Shown here: one piece after another, positions 61,787 to 64,000 of the stretch
Numbering within the stretch: the first letter of the stretch is position 1
Layout of the letters: each line of letters starts with the position of its first letter
Assembly (NCBI GenBank): GCA_032358165.1
Contig: JAALGY010000015.1
Span: forward strand, 2,914,001 to 2,978,000
Source: Diplosphaera chodatii
Taxonomy: Eukaryota; Chlorophyta; Trebouxiophyceae; Prasiolales; Stichococcaceae
Length of the DNA stretch: 64,000 nucleotides
Direction of reading: 5' to 3'
The notes under the pieces: generated by a model
Databases searched by the model: none
What the model was told of the DNA's origin: nothing
The model's input: the letters and a program-made list of their open reading frames with translations, nothing else
Position numbers and translations under genes: made by a program

Positions 61787-64000
61787 ATGGCGCTGCAAGT
61801 CACCACCTCCACGATTGGTACGCTTGGGGACATTCGTGTGACAGACTTGCGCCTGTTCCTGGCACAACCCATTGCTAATGCTTTGAGATTCAAGCTGCGT
61901 GCCCGCCCGCGGCAGTGCAACATGGGCGGACATGCCTTGAACATGACAGATCTGCATGGCGGCTGCTGTTTTAGTGACCACTATCGCACATGTCTTCCTG
62001 CCTTGTGTGCAGGCTTCCCGCGCATCGGGCCCAACCGTGAGATGAAGCGTGCCCTGGAAAGGTACGCGTTCCACACCTTTGATTGTCGAGTTGTGCAGTA
62101 ACCGCCATTGCATTCCTGCAGTCTGCTTGTCCAAGGGCGGCAATTGGCTACTGCCCTGCCCTGCCCCTGCTTCTCCTTTGTTTTCCTCTCGCTCTCATCC
62201 CCTACTCTGCCAGTTGAGTGTGCGTACAACTCGCGCACTCAGGGTCGCATCCTCCAGCCTCTCACAAAACACCCTGCTTGTGCACATCGTCACTGCTGCC
62301 CCCGCACAGTAGACGGCCACCTCCATTGACACTGACACAAGGGACCTTAGCTCAGCTGGTAGAGCGGCTGGTCACATTTGCCAGCAGGCAGTGGTTCGAA
62401 TCCACTAGTGCCCGATCGGAAGTGTCAATGGAGGCAGGCATCTGCATGTGCGGTTGCGCAACCTCCTTCCCAAGCACACCCATGCACGACATGCTGGACT
62501 GTGCAATATTGGTCCATCGACATCCGAAAGTGCACAATGTACACGAAGTATGTGATAAGGCACGAAGCAGAAACCATCAGATGGTGTTGCCCAGTCAACA
62601 TTGCAGTGCTGACATGCGTGCTACCAAAAGATGCATCAGCAGATGTGGAATGCTTCAGCACTCTGTCACGAATAAGAGGAGTGCAGACATGCGTGCTTTT
62701 ATGTACTTACAGCCAGCAACAATTACAAACGAACTCCACCCAGCTTGACGCTTGTGCTACGCTGTCTATCTATTCCATGTGCGCAGCTTCTGGAAGAAGC
62801 GCATCAGCCAGGAGGAGCTGCTGTCAACTGCGGCCAAGGTGCAGGCGGCTGACTGGGAGACACAGACCGACGCTGGCATCGACCTCATCGGCCTTGATGG
62901 CACTCTGTACGACCAGGTAAGCAATAAACGAATACAAATTCCATTTGTTTGTACCTGGTAGGAAGTTGAACTTCGTTCACTCCTCTGGCCTATGACTCCT
63001 AGGATACATAGACTGTTCAGAGGGTGGTACCAGCGTGCCCGTTCACTTTCTGTTGGGCACGATTTTCACACAGCATGTATGCTTGGTGCTCATCAGGGTG
63101 CTGGCCATCAGGCCATGGCTGCTGGCTCTGCCACTGGCTATGTGAAGTGTCAACATTGATCGATACAAATTGTACTGCAGACGCTGGACTGGGTGTACTA
63201 CCTGGGGCTGGCGCCGCCGCGCTTTGCTGCGCTGTCGGGCCTGGAGCAGTACTTCGCCATGGCCCGCGGCACCGACGACATCCAGCTCGCCCTGGACATG
63301 TCCAAGTACTTCGACACCAACTACCGTGCGCCCTTTGTCGCATTTGACATGACGACACTGCCCGGTCTCAGATGTGGCTGCATGTATGATGTGAGGCATC
63401 CACAACCGAGCTGCTCTGCTCTGTGTGACATCAGCATATCAGCTGTGCTGCATCACACTCGTGATGCCATACGGCTCTAAATGTCCGATCACTTGCACCT
63501 GCATGCCGCAAATGTGAATGTACGATCGGCAGCAACTGGTACATCTGACGCTGAAGTGCTGCTGCAATTCTGCAGACTACCTGAAGCCGGAGCTGACGGC
63601 GGAGACGCAGCCCCAGCCGGACTTCAGCGACTTCCTGGACAAGGTGCGCCGCGGGCAGGCGGCCGTCGGGAAGGAGCACGCGGTGCCCATCGTGCTGGGT
63701 GAGCTGCCGTTCTCATCTTGATAGGGTGAAAGCTGTCTCATGACCAAAATGCAGGAGCGCACACAAAGCGCAGTTTGCAGGATGCGCCTCTGCTGGCTGG
63801 CGGCAGAGCAATGCGATATTGAGCATGCAGCACTGCAACGCCACCCCTGAGTGCTTACAGCCGGTGTTACCTGTACCGCCTGCTGCAGGCCCCAACACGC
63901 TGGTGGGCCTGGCCACCGTGGCGCCGGGCGTCAAGCGCTCCGAGCTGGTGGCGCGCCTCATCCCCGCCTACGTGGACCTGCTGCAGCAGCTCAAGGTGAT
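61787..64000 (+). CDS. METE: Cobalamin-independent methionine synthase, 3' end outside the window
   Basis: Transfers the methyl group of 5-methyltetrahydropteroyl-triglutamate to homocysteine without vitamin B12. Exons fit in phase throughout: 61787-61817 ([11 protein letters not shown]), 62013-62061 ([15 protein letters not shown]), 62787-62916 ([20 protein letters not shown]; the conserved Asp/Gly turn DAGIDLIG), 63181-63325 ([40 protein letters not shown]), 63576-63698 ([27 protein letters not shown]) and 63889-63995 ([32 protein letters not shown]), followed by a gtgat donor. This is the N-terminal half of MetE; the zinc and homocysteine site is in the missing C-terminal half. ATG 61787 is chosen because it is followed directly by the family N-terminus. 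Intron 2 carries a tRNA-like hairpin. Confidence 0.95.
62320..62434 (+). repeat. 14-bp perfect inverted repeat enclosing a tRNA-like sequence
   Basis: cctccattgacact at 62320-62333 is the exact reverse complement of agtgtcaatggagg at 62421-62434. The 87 bases between hold the tRNA-like element, so the whole 115-bp unit can fold as a long-stemmed hairpin. No clear target-site duplication flanks it. Confidence 0.88.
62341..62413 (+). tRNA. tRNA-like sequence (possible CAU anticodon), probably a pseudogene
   Basis: It has a good A box (TAGCTCAGCTGG), a D stem GCTC/GAGC, a perfect B box (GGTTCGAATCC) and a T stem AGTGG/CCACT. The acceptor stem GGGACCT/AGTGCCC pairs at only five of seven positions. 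The anticodon arm CTGGT/GCCAG has a seven-base loop CACATTT in which position 33 is A instead of the near-invariant U. It lies in intron 2 of METE. A decayed tRNA or a tRNA-derived element is likelier than a working gene. Confidence 0.55.

Overview
The window is nuclear DNA of a photosynthetic eukaryote, most likely a chlorophyte green alga. Genes are split into many short, GC-rich exons with cag|... acceptors, separated by introns of roughly 100-700 bp. The recognisable products are plant/algal: plastid-type glutamate-cysteine ligase, the starch phosphatase LSF2, a pKIWI502-type oxidoreductase, a DTX44-46-like MATE carrier and cobalamin-independent methionine synthase. No organelle genes, bacterial operons or ribosome-binding sites are seen. 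Exon boundaries were read by eye from family conservation and gt/gc...ag sites, so inner coordinates are approximate.

Left part (1-9.8 kb): the 3' part of a CobW-type GTPase gene (+), then an NMN adenylyltransferase with a long N-terminal extension (-), then an FAD/NAD(P) oxidoreductase of the pKIWI502 group (-). The last two each contain a probable GC-AG intron.

Accessory region (9.8-31 kb): two copies, about 16 kb apart, of an unrecognised coiled-coil/basic gene (C1 and C2, both +). They carry homologous upstream DNA. Between them lie an Ala-rich open frame (-), an unrecognised gene A (-) and an 8-kb dead LINE retrotransposon (-) bounded by 49-bp near-perfect direct repeats. The LINE carries both an APE-type endonuclease and a C-terminal restriction-like (PD-ExK) endonuclease, the architecture known from Dualen/RandI elements. 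An unrecognised coiled-coil gene with an acidic tail (-) follows C2.

Housekeeping region (31-39 kb): glutamate-cysteine ligase GSH1 (-) stands head-to-head with an NSE1-like subunit of the SMC5/6 complex (+).

Second accessory stretch (39-45.6 kb): gene B (+), a divergent paralogue of A with the same exon order, then a weakly supported gene D (+).

Right part (45.5-64 kb): LSF2 phosphoglucan phosphatase (-), a monofunctional RibB/DHBP synthase (-), a large gene fusing an ENTH domain to an ArfGAP domain (+), a plastid-type MATE transporter (-) and the 5' part of METE (+). METE intron 2 contains a tRNA-like sequence inside a perfect 14-bp inverted repeat. The ENTH-ArfGAP fusion is the most striking find: in land plants the separate proteins MTV1 (ENTH) and MTV4/AGD5 (ArfGAP) act together at the trans-Golgi network.
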